A stretch of DNA of 64,000 nt from a virus. This document shows positions 15,847 through 23,754 of this stretch, in pieces (positions within the stretch are counted from its first letter, which is position 1; each line of letters opens with the position of its first letter). A program made the position numbers and the translations under genes. Under the pieces are notes generated by a model. The model made no database searches and was not told the origin of the DNA. It worked only from the letters and a program-made list of their open reading frames with translations. Location of the stretch: positions 60,492 through 124,491 of IMG/VR virus record IMGVR_UViG_3300036818_000105, one strand, 5' to 3'.

Positions 15847-16281
15847 ATGACCACTCCCCTTGCCATCACCACGCCGCGCACCCGGATCGCCATCGACTGG
15901 CTGACCCTGGCGGGCTGGGACGTCACCCAGGAGAGCGGCTACCCGCTCCTGCCGGGCCCGGAGATCGTCGACGAGCCCGACAAGGCGGTGTTCCTCACCC
16001 CGTCCGGCGGTCCGGGCTACACGACCGAGGAAGCCGGGACGGACGCCTGGAACGTGCAGGCGCGGCTCCGGGGAGCGGCCGACGACCCCCTCGGCGCGCA
16101 GGCGGCGGCGCAGCTCCTGGACTACGTGATCCTGCACGGCCCGCGCCGGGTGACGGTCTGCGGCGTGCCGGTCCTGAACGTGCAGCGCCTCGGCTCGCCC
16201 CCCACGTCGCTTCCCCTTGACCCCAGCGACCGCCGGTTCGAGTACACGGCCACCTATGTCATCACAACCGGAGGCAGCTGA
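15847..16281 (+). CDS. Tail terminator protein
   Basis: A 144-residue protein with the pattern of phage tail terminator / minor capsid proteins: a helical start, FLTPSGGPGYTTEEAG, then WNVQARLRGAADDPLGAQAAAQLLDYVIL, and C-terminal strands (FEYTATYVITT). These proteins cap the tail tube. Position upstream of the tube gene agrees. Confidence 0.7.
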   Translation: MTTPLAITTPRTRIAIDWLTLAGWDVTQESGYPLLPGPEIVDEPDKAVFLTPSGGPGYTTEEAGTDAWNVQARLRGAADDPLGAQAAAQLLDYVILHGPRRVTVCGVPVLNVQRLGSPPTSLPLDPSDRRFEYTATYVITTGGS

Positions 16282-16790
16282 TGTCCGGAGGACTGCTCAC
16301 CACGCCGCTGGTCCCGGTGAACTTCAGCCAGGCGGCGCTCGCCGGCACGTTCTGGGGCACCGGCGGCAGTGCTCCTCCTTCCAGCGGCATCGACCAGGCC
16401 GGGGCGGGAGGGGCCACCTTCGGCACGGCCTGGAGCACCACCTACAACGTGGTGCTGGTGCCGAACCTGTCCGGCAACACGGTCCTCTGGTACTACTGCG
16501 GCACCGCGGCGGCCGGCATCGCGCAGGTGCTTGTCGGGGGGGCGCTAGCCGGGCAGGTGCTGCCCGCGTCCACGGCGCAGACGATCGCCGCGAACTCCTC
16601 CGGCTGGCTCGGCCCCTTCAGCCCCGCCACGTACAACGTCCGGACGGCGAACCCGGTGCCGACCGGGATCGCCGGGTCACCGGCCATCGCGTCCTGGCCC
16701 GCCGCCGCCGCGAACTGCTTCGCCGTGGCGTTCACCACCGTCACCGACCTGTACGTCCGCGCGTACACGTTCTCGAACGTCCAGCCCTAA
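16281..16790 (+). CDS. Hypothetical beta-rich structural protein
   Basis: The ATG overlaps the upstream stop. The 169-residue protein is Gly/Ala/Ser/Thr-rich and predicted beta (TYNVVLVPNLSGNTVLWYYCG, VAFTTVTDLYVRAYTF). The 'P...TAQTIAANSSGWLGPFSPATYNV' stretch reads like a virion decoration domain. Not assigned to a family. Confidence 0.55.
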   Translation: MSGGLLTTPLVPVNFSQAALAGTFWGTGGSAPPSSGIDQAGAGGATFGTAWSTTYNVVLVPNLSGNTVLWYYCGTAAAGIAQVLVGGALAGQVLPASTAQTIAANSSGWLGPFSPATYNVRTANPVPTGIAGSPAIASWPAAAANCFAVAFTTVTDLYVRAYTFSNVQP

Positions 16791-16804
16791 GGAGGCCAGT
16801 GCCC

Positions 16805-17095
16805 GTGACAGAGCAGCCAGCCACCGCGCCTTCGCCCGGCAAGCAGCCGCCGCCTCCCGCCGCGCCCGGCGACCCGCAGGACCGCGTCGACAAGCTCCGC
16901 GCGCAGCTCACCGAGGCCGAGGCGGCGCTCCCGGCCGAACCCGGAACGGTCCGCCTGCGGGTCATGAAACCGCACGACAGCTTCACCGTCGCCGGGGTCA
17001 CCGTCGGCAAGGACCCGACCAGCGTCCCCTCGTGGGCCGTCACGCGGCTGATGTCCGCGGCGGCCGGCGCGGGCGTTGCCCTCACCGTGGAGTAA
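16805..17095 (+). CDS. Small hypothetical protein with coiled coil
   Basis: AAGGAGG at 16789-16795 sits 9 bases before GTG 16805, which I take as the start; GTG 16799 is too close to the site. The 96-residue product has a Pro-rich N-terminus, a short coiled coil (DRVDKLRAQLTEAEAAL) and a C-terminal beta part (VRLRVMKPHDSFTVAGVTVG). Function unknown. Confidence 0.6.
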   Translation: MTEQPATAPSPGKQPPPPAAPGDPQDRVDKLRAQLTEAEAALPAEPGTVRLRVMKPHDSFTVAGVTVGKDPTSVPSWAVTRLMSAAAGAGVALTVE

Positions 17096-17099
17096 GAAA

Positions 17100-17594
17100 G
17101 TGCAGACTAAGCGCCGGATCGCGATATTCGCGGTAGCGGGCACGCTTCTCGCGGGCGCCGCGGGAGTAGGCGCCGGAACCGCGATGGCATCCATTCCAGA
17201 CTCGTCGGGGACTATTCACGGGTGCTATCAGACCTCCGATCCCGGCGAAGGCCAGCTTTTTGTAATCGACTCCGATAACGGCGGTGCCTGCTCTAGCGGT
17301 CAAACCACCCTGAGCTGGGCGTCTAGCGCTACCGCGGGGCCGTCCGGCCTGGATGTCACGGTCGTCCAGGCTGTCGGCACGAGCACGAATCTCGCGGAAG
17401 CCACATGTCCTTCCAGTCATCCCTACCTTCTCGGAGGCGGGGGAAGCGTGACCTCTGGATTCGGAAACCTCGAGACATACCCGAGCCCAGGGTCCGGCGA
17501 GGAATCGGCAAGCAATCCCGGCTCGTGGATAGCCGCGATCTATAGCCCTAGCGGGTCAGCGACGGTGGACGCGAATGCCATCTGCGCCAAGTAG
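17100..17594 (+). CDS. Secreted protein inserted in the tail operon (moron-like)
   Basis: GTG 17100 begins a 164-residue protein with a signal peptide: basic VQTKRR, hydrophobic IAIFAVAGTLLAGAAGVGAGT, and a cleavage-like AMA-S. The mature start IPDSSGTIHGCYQTSD and CSSGQTTLSW matches a common domain of secreted actinobacterial proteins of unknown role. Codons are clearly less GC-rich than in the neighbouring tail genes, suggesting transfer. It is likely a lysogenic-conversion cargo gene exported by the host, not a virion part. A longer form starting at 17076 is possible but overlaps the upstream gene. Confidence 0.68.
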   Translation: MQTKRRIAIFAVAGTLLAGAAGVGAGTAMASIPDSSGTIHGCYQTSDPGEGQLFVIDSDNGGACSSGQTTLSWASSATAGPSGLDVTVVQAVGTSTNLAEATCPSSHPYLLGGGGSVTSGFGNLETYPSPGSGEESASNPGSWIAAIYSPSGSATVDANAICAK

Positions 17595-17619
17595 CAAAAG
17601 GGAAGGGGCTGGCTGAGTT

Positions 17620-18240
17620 ATGACCGGCACGCTTACTTACGCGCCGCCCGCCTACGGGACGACGGACGTCCTGTACGGGACGGGGATCCTGTTCACCGCG
17701 CCTAACCCCTCGCCCGGCACCGGGGCCACGGTGCCGGGCGACGCCAGCCTCGGCGTCGGGTCCGCGTGGCTCGGGCTCGGGTGGAGCTACGTCGGCTCGA
17801 CCGAGGCCGGGGTCACGCAGACCTACAACCCCACGATCCAGAACATCTCGATCGAGGAGCAGCCGACTCCCGTCGGCGTCGCGGTGTCCACGGCGACCCT
17901 GCAGTTCACCACGAACCTCAGCGAGGAAACGCTGGCGAACATCAACCTCGCCTACGGCAACAGCGGGGCGATCGCCACCACCGCCGCGGGAGCAGGGCAG
18001 CCGGGCAAGAGCGTGCTCACCCTGTCGACCACCTTCGCGACGCTGACGGCCGCGCTGGTCGCCCAGAACGAGTACGGGTACGCCACCGTGCTCTACATCC
18101 CCGTGGTCGTCTCCGCCGGGCAGGTGCAGACCGCGTTCCGCAGGGCGGCGCAGCAGCGGCTTTACCCGCTGACCCTCTCGGCGATCTGCCCGTTTGACGA
18201 CATCTCGTTCACCGAGCTCACCGCCCCGGCCACCAGCTAA
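17620..18240 (+). CDS. Major tail (tube) protein
   Basis: A 206-residue protein starting ATG 17620. It has the layout of siphovirus tube proteins: VLYGTGILFTAPN, WLGLGWSYVGSTEAGVTQTYN, IQNISIEEQPTPVGV, then strand-rich repeats and a C-terminal LYPLTLSAICPFDDISFTEL. Its place directly before the tail chaperone and tape-measure genes is diagnostic. Confidence 0.85.
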   Translation: MTGTLTYAPPAYGTTDVLYGTGILFTAPNPSPGTGATVPGDASLGVGSAWLGLGWSYVGSTEAGVTQTYNPTIQNISIEEQPTPVGVAVSTATLQFTTNLSEETLANINLAYGNSGAIATTAAGAGQPGKSVLTLSTTFATLTAALVAQNEYGYATVLYIPVVVSAGQVQTAFRRAAQQRLYPLTLSAICPFDDISFTELTAPATS

Positions 18241-18265
18241 CCCCAGAAGTCAGGAGAGTGAAGGC

Positions 18266-18715
18266 TTGGCCAAGTTCAACGCGGCCGGCGTTGTCGAGGG
18301 CCTCGACTACGAGTTCGAGGCGTTCGTGCCCGGCTGCAACGGCACCATCAGGGAACCGACCGACACCCAGATCACGGCGTTCCTCACCGAGCGGCAGAAG
18401 ATCAACGCGGAGGCCCGCCGGCAGATCGAGGCGGCCGGGAAGGCGATCGAGGCGGCCGGGGAGTCCGGCAACCCGGAAGAGGCCATCGCCGCCCTCGACG
18501 ACACCGAGGCCGCCCTGGAGATGCACCGGCGGACGGCGGACGCCTACGCGGCGCTGTGCTCCGGCGCCCCGTCGGCGGCCGACATCCTCCGGCTCCCGAT
18601 GCGGATCCGCGTCCTGTTCTACGCCTGGCTCAGCAAAGAGGTGATGAACCCGGAAGCCGTGCCCGGCGGTGGGAGCTCGCAGGTGAAGACCCTGCGGTCC
18701 GTAGCCGCCGGGTAA
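18266..18715 (+). CDS. Tail assembly chaperone (gpG-like)
   Basis: I choose TTG 18266, preceded by AGGAGAG; no ATG or GTG in this frame fits. The 149-residue product is helical (TERQKINAEARRQIEAAGKAIEAAG, DDTEAALEMHRRTADAYAAL) and lies between the tube and tape-measure genes. A second frame overlaps its end, as expected for the paired chaperones that prevent aggregation of the tape measure. Confidence 0.72.
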   Translation: MAKFNAAGVVEGLDYEFEAFVPGCNGTIREPTDTQITAFLTERQKINAEARRQIEAAGKAIEAAGESGNPEEAIAALDDTEAALEMHRRTADAYAALCSGAPSAADILRLPMRIRVLFYAWLSKEVMNPEAVPGGGSSQVKTLRSVAAG

Positions 18716-18972
18716 TCCTCTACGCCGTCCGCAAGTACCTGCAGATCTGGCCGGACGAGTGGGCGGACCTGTCGTGGGACCTGAGGGAGATGTACCTGGA
18801 CGGCCTGAGCGAGGACGAGAGCGTGCCGTTCCGCCTTGAGCGGCGGGCGGTCCCGGCGGCCGGGGCCGGCGGCCCGAAGGTCCGCAAGGTGGCCGGCGGC
18901 GCGGACGTGATCGACATCGGCGCGATGATCGCCGACCTGGAGGCCAACCCGGCGGCGCGCAGGCGCCAGTAG
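18556..18972 (+). CDS. Second tail chaperone frame (gpT-like), probably a -1 frameshift product
   Basis: This frame is -1 relative to gpG, and its conserved-looking part starts where gpG stops: LYAVRKYLQIWPDEWADLSWD, then DVIDIGAMIADLEANP. It has no good start or ribosome binding site of its own near 18715. I infer a -1 ribosomal frameshift within the overlap, as in lambda G-GT. I see no clean slippery heptamer, so the exact junction is unknown. The stretch 18556-18715 is probably not translated as given. Confidence 0.55.
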   Translation: MLRRPVGGRHPPAPDADPRPVLRLAQQRGDEPGSRARRWELAGEDPAVRSRRVILYAVRKYLQIWPDEWADLSWDLREMYLDGLSEDESVPFRLERRAVPAAGAGGPKVRKVAGGADVIDIGAMIADLEANPAARRRQ

Positions 18973-18987
18973 AGGGAGGTGTGAGCG

Positions 18988-21900
18988 GTGGCCTTTGACG
19001 CGGGTGCCATCGAGGCGCGCCTCACCGTTGACACCTCGGCCGCCGACCGGGACCTCGACACGTTCGAGGCCAGGGTCAGGGCGCTTGAGGGCGACCACAG
19101 GGTCAAGATCACCGCCGACCTGGACACCTCGTCCCTCGGCCGTGCCCGGCAGATGTTCGCGGACCTGGACAACAGCATCTCCAAGGACGCGATGAACCGC
19201 CTGCGGTCAAGCCCGCAGGGATCGGTCCTCGGGGCGCTCAACGCCCTGTTCAGCCCGCACCCGGTGACGGGTGCCCCCTCGGCGCAGCAGGCGGCGAGCC
19301 AGGGCCTGCTGGGGCAGATGGTCGGCGACCAGGGCTCGGGCGGCACGCTGGCGCCCGGCACCAGCAACGGCGCGGGCGAGAACACCAGCGGGAGCAGCAG
19401 CGGCAACCTGGGCGGCGTCCTTAACCAGGCGCAGAACGAGTCCACCACCGACGACGTCCGCCAGGTGCTGCAGGGCAACGGGCCCGCCGACACCTCCACG
19501 ACCGACGACATCCGCCAGGTGCTGGAAGGCAGCACGCCGGGGAACCTCGCCACCACCGACGACATCCGGCAGGTGCTGGAGGGCAGCACGCCGGGGAACC
19601 TGTCCACCACCGACGACATCAAGCAGGTGCTGGAGGGCGCCAGCCCGTCCGACGTCACCACCACCGACAAGGTCAACCAGGAGCTTGCCGGGACGGGCCC
19701 GAAGGACACCACGACCACCGACGTCATCAAGCAGGAGCTCGAGGGCAACGGGCCGAAGGACAGCAGCACCACCGACACCGTCAAGGAGAAGCTGGACCCG
19801 TCATCGGCCGCCAAGACCGAGGCGGACGCCAAGGCCAGCGGCGGCCGGGCGGGAACCGGCTGGGGGTCGGCGTTCAGCTCGAGCGTCGGCGGGATCCTGT
19901 CCGGCCTGTTCGGCGGCGGCGGGGGCGGAGGGGAAGGCGGCGGAGGGGGCGGGGAGGACTCCAGCTTCCTCGACGAGGGCCTGCTCGGCGGGATCGGCCC
20001 CGGCATCCTCGGCATCAGCACCCTGAAGGCATCGCTTACCGGGCTGGTCAGCGCGGCCGTCGCCGCCCTGCCCGCGCTCGGCGGGGTCGCGGCCGGGCTG
20101 ACCGCGGTCGCCGGGGGCGCGGCGCTGCTGTTCACCAGCAACAGCCAGCTCAAGGCGCAGGCGTCGTCCCTGCTGGACAGCCTGAAGAGCGAGTTCACCG
20201 CCGCGGCCGCCCCGATGATCAAGCCGCTGCAGGACGCCCTGACGTCCCTGGGGCAGACGTTCAAGTCGGTCGGTCCCGAGGTCGGCCAGATCTTCTCCGC
20301 CGCCGCCCCGCTGATCATGCCGCTGACCGCCGGGCTGGAAGGGCTGGTCACCGGGCTGCTGCCGGGGCTGCTGACCATCCTGAAGTCCGTAGCGCCCGCT
20401 ATGGACGTGTTTGACCAGTTTATCGCGGACGTCGGCAAGGACCTGGGCGTCATGTTCGCCGACTTCGCGCCCGCCGTCGCCGACAGCTCAGTGATACTCA
20501 AGGCGCTGCTCGGCGTCGTGACCGGGCTGTTCCCCGTCCTCGGCGAGCTGGGGTCCACCCTGACCGGGGTGCTCGGGCCGGCCTTCACCGCCTTCGCCGG
20601 GGCCATCGGGGCACTGATGCCCTTTTTGTCCGGAATCGCCCAGATCGTCGGCCAGTTCGCGGGCGCGGTCCTCGAAGACCTCGGCGGCGCGCTGCAGCTC
20701 GTCGCCAGCCTCCTGAAAACAGTTTCGCCCGCCTTCGACACCCTGGCCACAACGCTCGGCAACGTGTTCAGCACCCTCGAGTCCAAGGGCGGGTTCGCGC
20801 AGCTCGGCGACGTCCTCGAAGGGCTGGCCGCCCCGCTCGGCAACCTCGTCACGTCCCTGGTCACCGGCCTCGCGCCCGCGATACCTCCCCTCCTGACCCT
20901 GTTCTCCGATTTCGTCAACGTGGCGTCGTCCGTCGCCGTCACGGTCCTGTCGGCGCTGATCCCGCCGCTGACCCAGCTCGCGGCCACCGCGCTCGGCGCG
21001 CTGGTCGCGGTCCTTCCCGTCGTGGTCCCGCTGGTCACCAGCCTCCTGACCTCCTTCACCACCGACGCGGGCAACGCCATCGTCACCATCGGCACCGCCG
21101 TGCTCAACCTTGCACAGGTGTCACTCGACGCGCTGCTCCAGGCCGCCCAGCCGCTCATTCCCGTCATCCTCGACCTGGTCACCGCCTTCACGCCGCTGCT
21201 CAACGTCCTGACCTCGGCCACGGCCAGCACCATCGCCGCCCTGGCCAGCGCCCTGGCGGCCATCGTCACCGCCATCCCGTCCGGGGTGCTGACCGGCGTG
21301 TCGGTGGCCGTGCTCGGGATCGTCGGCGGGTTCAAGCTGTGGGGGACCGCCGTCGCCGGGGTCAGCTCGGCGCTGAAAGCCCTTGACGTCACCTCCGCGG
21401 TCTCCGGCATCGCCAGCCTGTCGGGGGAGATCGGCGCGTTCGCAGCCGCCGCCGAGGGCGCCACCCTGGCGGAGAAGGGCATGCTCGCGGGCGAGCTGCT
21501 GATGGAGGCGGCCACCCCGTTCGGCTGGGTAGTGGCGGGCGGCGTGGCCCTGGTCGGCCTGGTCGCCCTGCTGCGCCAGACGACGGACGCCGCGCAGTCG
21601 GTGACGACCCAGTTCGCGCAGCAGGACGACGCCACCGGCTACAACATCTCCGGCTACCAGAAGCTCGCCCTCCAGCTGGAGATCCTGTCCGGCCAGTACC
21701 AGAAGCTGAACGCCGCCCAGTACGCCAGCGACCCGGAGTACGCGTCCACCGTCGCGAACCAGCTGTCCGCCGCCGCGCAGGCGGCCGCGGCAACGGCGGA
21801 AACGCTGCAGGCACGGCTCACCAGCCTCTCGCAGGGCCTCGGGGTGTCGCAGACCGTGATCGAGCAGTGGGCGAGCGCGGCAGGGGTCAGTGCCACCAAG

Positions 21901-23649
21901 TTCGCCAGCAGCGGCGAGAACGTGCAAGACCTGACCGACAAGATCGTCACCTACGTCAACAAGAACGCCTCCGCCGTCACCTCCACGGCGTCCCTGGCCA
22001 CCAACATCGACATCTTCGGCAACGACGTGTTCAGCGCTACCACCCAGCTCGACGCGTTCAACGGCATCTGGAACACGCTCGTGGGCAACCTGCTGACCAA
22101 GCAGATGGCGGTCAGCCAGTCGGCGTCCGCGTTCCAGTCCCTGCAGGCGTCGATCAAGCAGAACGGGACGGCGTCCACCGCGACAGCGCAGAGCTTCCAG
22201 GCGTACATCGAGCAGATCGGCAGCTCGGTATCGACGCTGCTCAAGCAGGGCACCTCGATCGGGTCAGTCAACAGCTACCTCCAGGGCCAGATCAGCAACC
22301 TCAAGACCCTCGGTCCGCTCAACAAGTCCCAGCAGGCCGACCTCAACGGGCTCATCGCCGTGCAGGCCAGCCTCGCCAACAGCACCAAGGGCCTGTCCGC
22401 CAACCAGCTCACCTACATCAGCCAGGTCGAAGGCCACGTCATCCCCGACCTGCAGAAGATGCACGCCGACACGCCGCTGGTCAACACCGACATCGCCAAC
22501 CTGGCCAACTCGATCGCCCAGACCGGGACCAAGAGCGCCAGCACCGAGTCCGACCGGGCACAGCTGATCAAGGACCTGGAGAGCGCCGGGGCCACCGCCC
22601 AGCAGGCCACCACCCTCGTCAACGGCCTGACCACCTCCCTCGGCAAGGTCCCCAAGAGCGTCACCTCCGGCGTCGCCGTCCGCCTGTCCGGGTCGGGCTC
22701 GGTCACTGCCGTTGTCACCGCCCCCGGCGTCGCCGCCGTCCAGGGCGGCGGGCAGATGGTCCTGGAAACAGCCGCCGCCGGCGGTTACGTCAGCGGGCCC
22801 GGCGGCCCCACCGACGACGTCATCCCCGCGTTGCTGTCCAACGGCGAGTACGTCATCCAGGCCAGCTCGGTCGACAAGTACGGCAAGGGGTTCCTCGACG
22901 AGCTCAACGCCCAGCGGTTCGCCTCCGGCGGCATCGCCGACCTCAGCGCGGCGGCCAGCTTCGCCGACAGCCAGGCCAACGCGTTCACCAGCTCGGACAG
23001 CCAGGCGTTCGTCAAGAGCCTCGTCGCTGCCTACGAGGCCGCGGCCAAGGCGGCAGCGGCCAAGGCGGCGGCGAACCTGAAGCCGACCGGGTCCGGGGCC
23101 ACCGTCGAGGCACTGATGCAGTCCATGGCCGCGAGCGTCGGGTGGACCGGGGCCGAGTGGACGGCCCTGGCGGAAGTCGAGGCACGTGAAGCCGGGTTCT
23201 CGCTCACGGCAACCAACCCCAGCAGCGGCGCCTACGGGCTCGCGCAGTTTATCGACGGGCCCTCAGAATACGCGCAATACGGCGGCAATTCAACAACTGC
23301 GGCGGGCCAAATTACCGCAATGCTGAATTATATATCCAGTCGCTACGGCGATCCAATTGCGGCCGAAGCGCACGAAGTCGAATACGGCTGGTATGACAAT
23401 GGCGGCTACCTAAAGCCCGGTTACACCCTGGCCTACAACGGCACCGGCAGGCCCGAGCCGGTTACCCCCGCCGGCGCGGGCGGGGCGTCGATCAGCGACC
23501 TCTCCGCCCGCCTCGACCAGCTCCACGCCGACATGCGGGAGATGGTCAGCGTCACGCGGCAGGTCCCCGCCGGCGTGGGCCAGCATGTCGGCAGCGCAAT
23601 CAACGGAGCCGCGCAGAACGCCTCATTCCGGTCACGGTACCCGCGATGA
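18988..23649 (+). CDS. Tape measure protein with C-terminal lysozyme-like domain
   Basis: GTG 18988 follows GAGGGAGGTG. The 1553-residue protein is the longest in the window and sets tail length. In order: an N-terminal domain (IEARLTVDTSAADRDLDTFEARVRALEGDHRVKI pattern of TMPs), seven 18-residue repeats (about 151-272), a poly-Gly linker (about 306-331), a long hydrophobic and helical region, and a soluble-transglycosylase-like domain (about 1372-1500). The last shows WTALAEVEAREAGF with a candidate catalytic Glu, SGAYGLAQF, and a C-terminal YGWYDNGGYLKPG typical of tail lysozymes. That domain would open the cell wall during DNA entry. The stretch 23260-23420 is less GC-rich than the rest. 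Confidence 0.9.
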   Translation: MAFDAGAIEARLTVDTSAADRDLDTFEARVRALEGDHRVKITADLDTSSLGRARQMFADLDNSISKDAMNRLRSSPQGSVLGALNALFSPHPVTGAPSAQQAASQGLLGQMVGDQGSGGTLAPGTSNGAGENTSGSSSGNLGGVLNQAQNESTTDDVRQVLQGNGPADTSTTDDIRQVLEGSTPGNLATTDDIRQVLEGSTPGNLSTTDDIKQVLEGASPSDVTTTDKVNQELAGTGPKDTTTTDVIKQELEGNGPKDSSTTDTVKEKLDPSSAAKTEADAKASGGRAGTGWGSAFSSSVGGILSGLFGGGGGGGEGGGGGGEDSSFLDEGLLGGIGPGILGISTLKASLTGLVSAAVAALPALGGVAAGLTAVAGGAALLFTSNSQLKAQASSLLDSLKSEFTAAAAPMIKPLQDALTSLGQTFKSVGPEVGQIFSAAAPLIMPLTAGLEGLVTGLLPGLLTILKSVAPAMDVFDQFIADVGKDLGVMFADFAPAVADSSVILKALLGVVTGLFPVLGELGSTLTGVLGPAFTAFAGAIGALMPFLSGIAQIVGQFAGAVLEDLGGALQLVASLLKTVSPAFDTLATTLGNVFSTLESKGGFAQLGDVLEGLAAPLGNLVTSLVTGLAPAIPPLLTLFSDFVNVASSVAVTVLSALIPPLTQLAATALGALVAVLPVVVPLVTSLLTSFTTDAGNAIVTIGTAVLNLAQVSLDALLQAAQPLIPVILDLVTAFTPLLNVLTSATASTIAALASALAAIVTAIPSGVLTGVSVAVLGIVGGFKLWGTAVAGVSSALKALDVTSAVSGIASLSGEIGAFAAAAEGATLAEKGMLAGELLMEAATPFGWVVAGGVALVGLVALLRQTTDAAQSVTTQFAQQDDATGYNISGYQKLALQLEILSGQYQKLNAAQYASDPEYASTVANQLSAAAQAAAATAETLQARLTSLSQGLGVSQTVIEQWASAAGVSATKFASSGENVQDLTDKIVTYVNKNASAVTSTASLATNIDIFGNDVFSATTQLDAFNGIWNTLVGNLLTKQMAVSQSASAFQSLQASIKQNGTASTATAQSFQAYIEQIGSSVSTLLKQGTSIGSVNSYLQGQISNLKTLGPLNKSQQADLNGLIAVQASLANSTKGLSANQLTYISQVEGHVIPDLQKMHADTPLVNTDIANLANSIAQTGTKSASTESDRAQLIKDLESAGATAQQATTLVNGLTTSLGKVPKSVTSGVAVRLSGSGSVTAVVTAPGVAAVQGGGQMVLETAAAGGYVSGPGGPTDDVIPALLSNGEYVIQASSVDKYGKGFLDELNAQRFASGGIADLSAAASFADSQANAFTSSDSQAFVKSLVAAYEAAAKAAAAKAAANLKPTGSGATVEALMQSMAASVGWTGAEWTALAEVEAREAGFSLTATNPSSGAYGLAQFIDGPSEYAQYGGNSTTAAGQITAMLNYISSRYGDPIAAEAHEVEYGWYDNGGYLKPGYTLAYNGTGRPEPVTPAGAGGASISDLSARLDQLHADMREMVSVTRQVPAGVGQHVGSAINGAAQNASFRSRYPR
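19438..19806 (+). repeat. Seven tandem 54-bp (18-aa) repeats inside the tape measure gene
   Basis: Each unit encodes a variant of S/T-T-T-D-D-I-R-Q-V-L-E-G-S-x-P-x-x-x. Units two and three are nearly identical at DNA level, so they arose by recent duplication. All copies keep the reading frame. Copy number could vary between relatives and alter tail length slightly. Confidence 0.85.
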
Positions 23650-23754
23650 CGCTGAGCCCAGGTCCTACCGCCAATCGCTTGATACATACTTACCTGCCCA
23701 TTCTAGCGGATTCGCTAGCAATTTCGGCTGTCACCGGGCGAGGTGACGGCTGAA

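Noticed and set aside
19438-19806. CRISPR-like repeat array
   Set aside because: Repeats are in frame, directly adjacent without unique spacers, and encode a regular peptide unit.
18720-21635. 971-codon open frame on the minus strand across the tape measure gene
   Set aside because: It is antisense to a well-supported gene, has low-complexity composition expected from GC bias, and no ribosome binding site.
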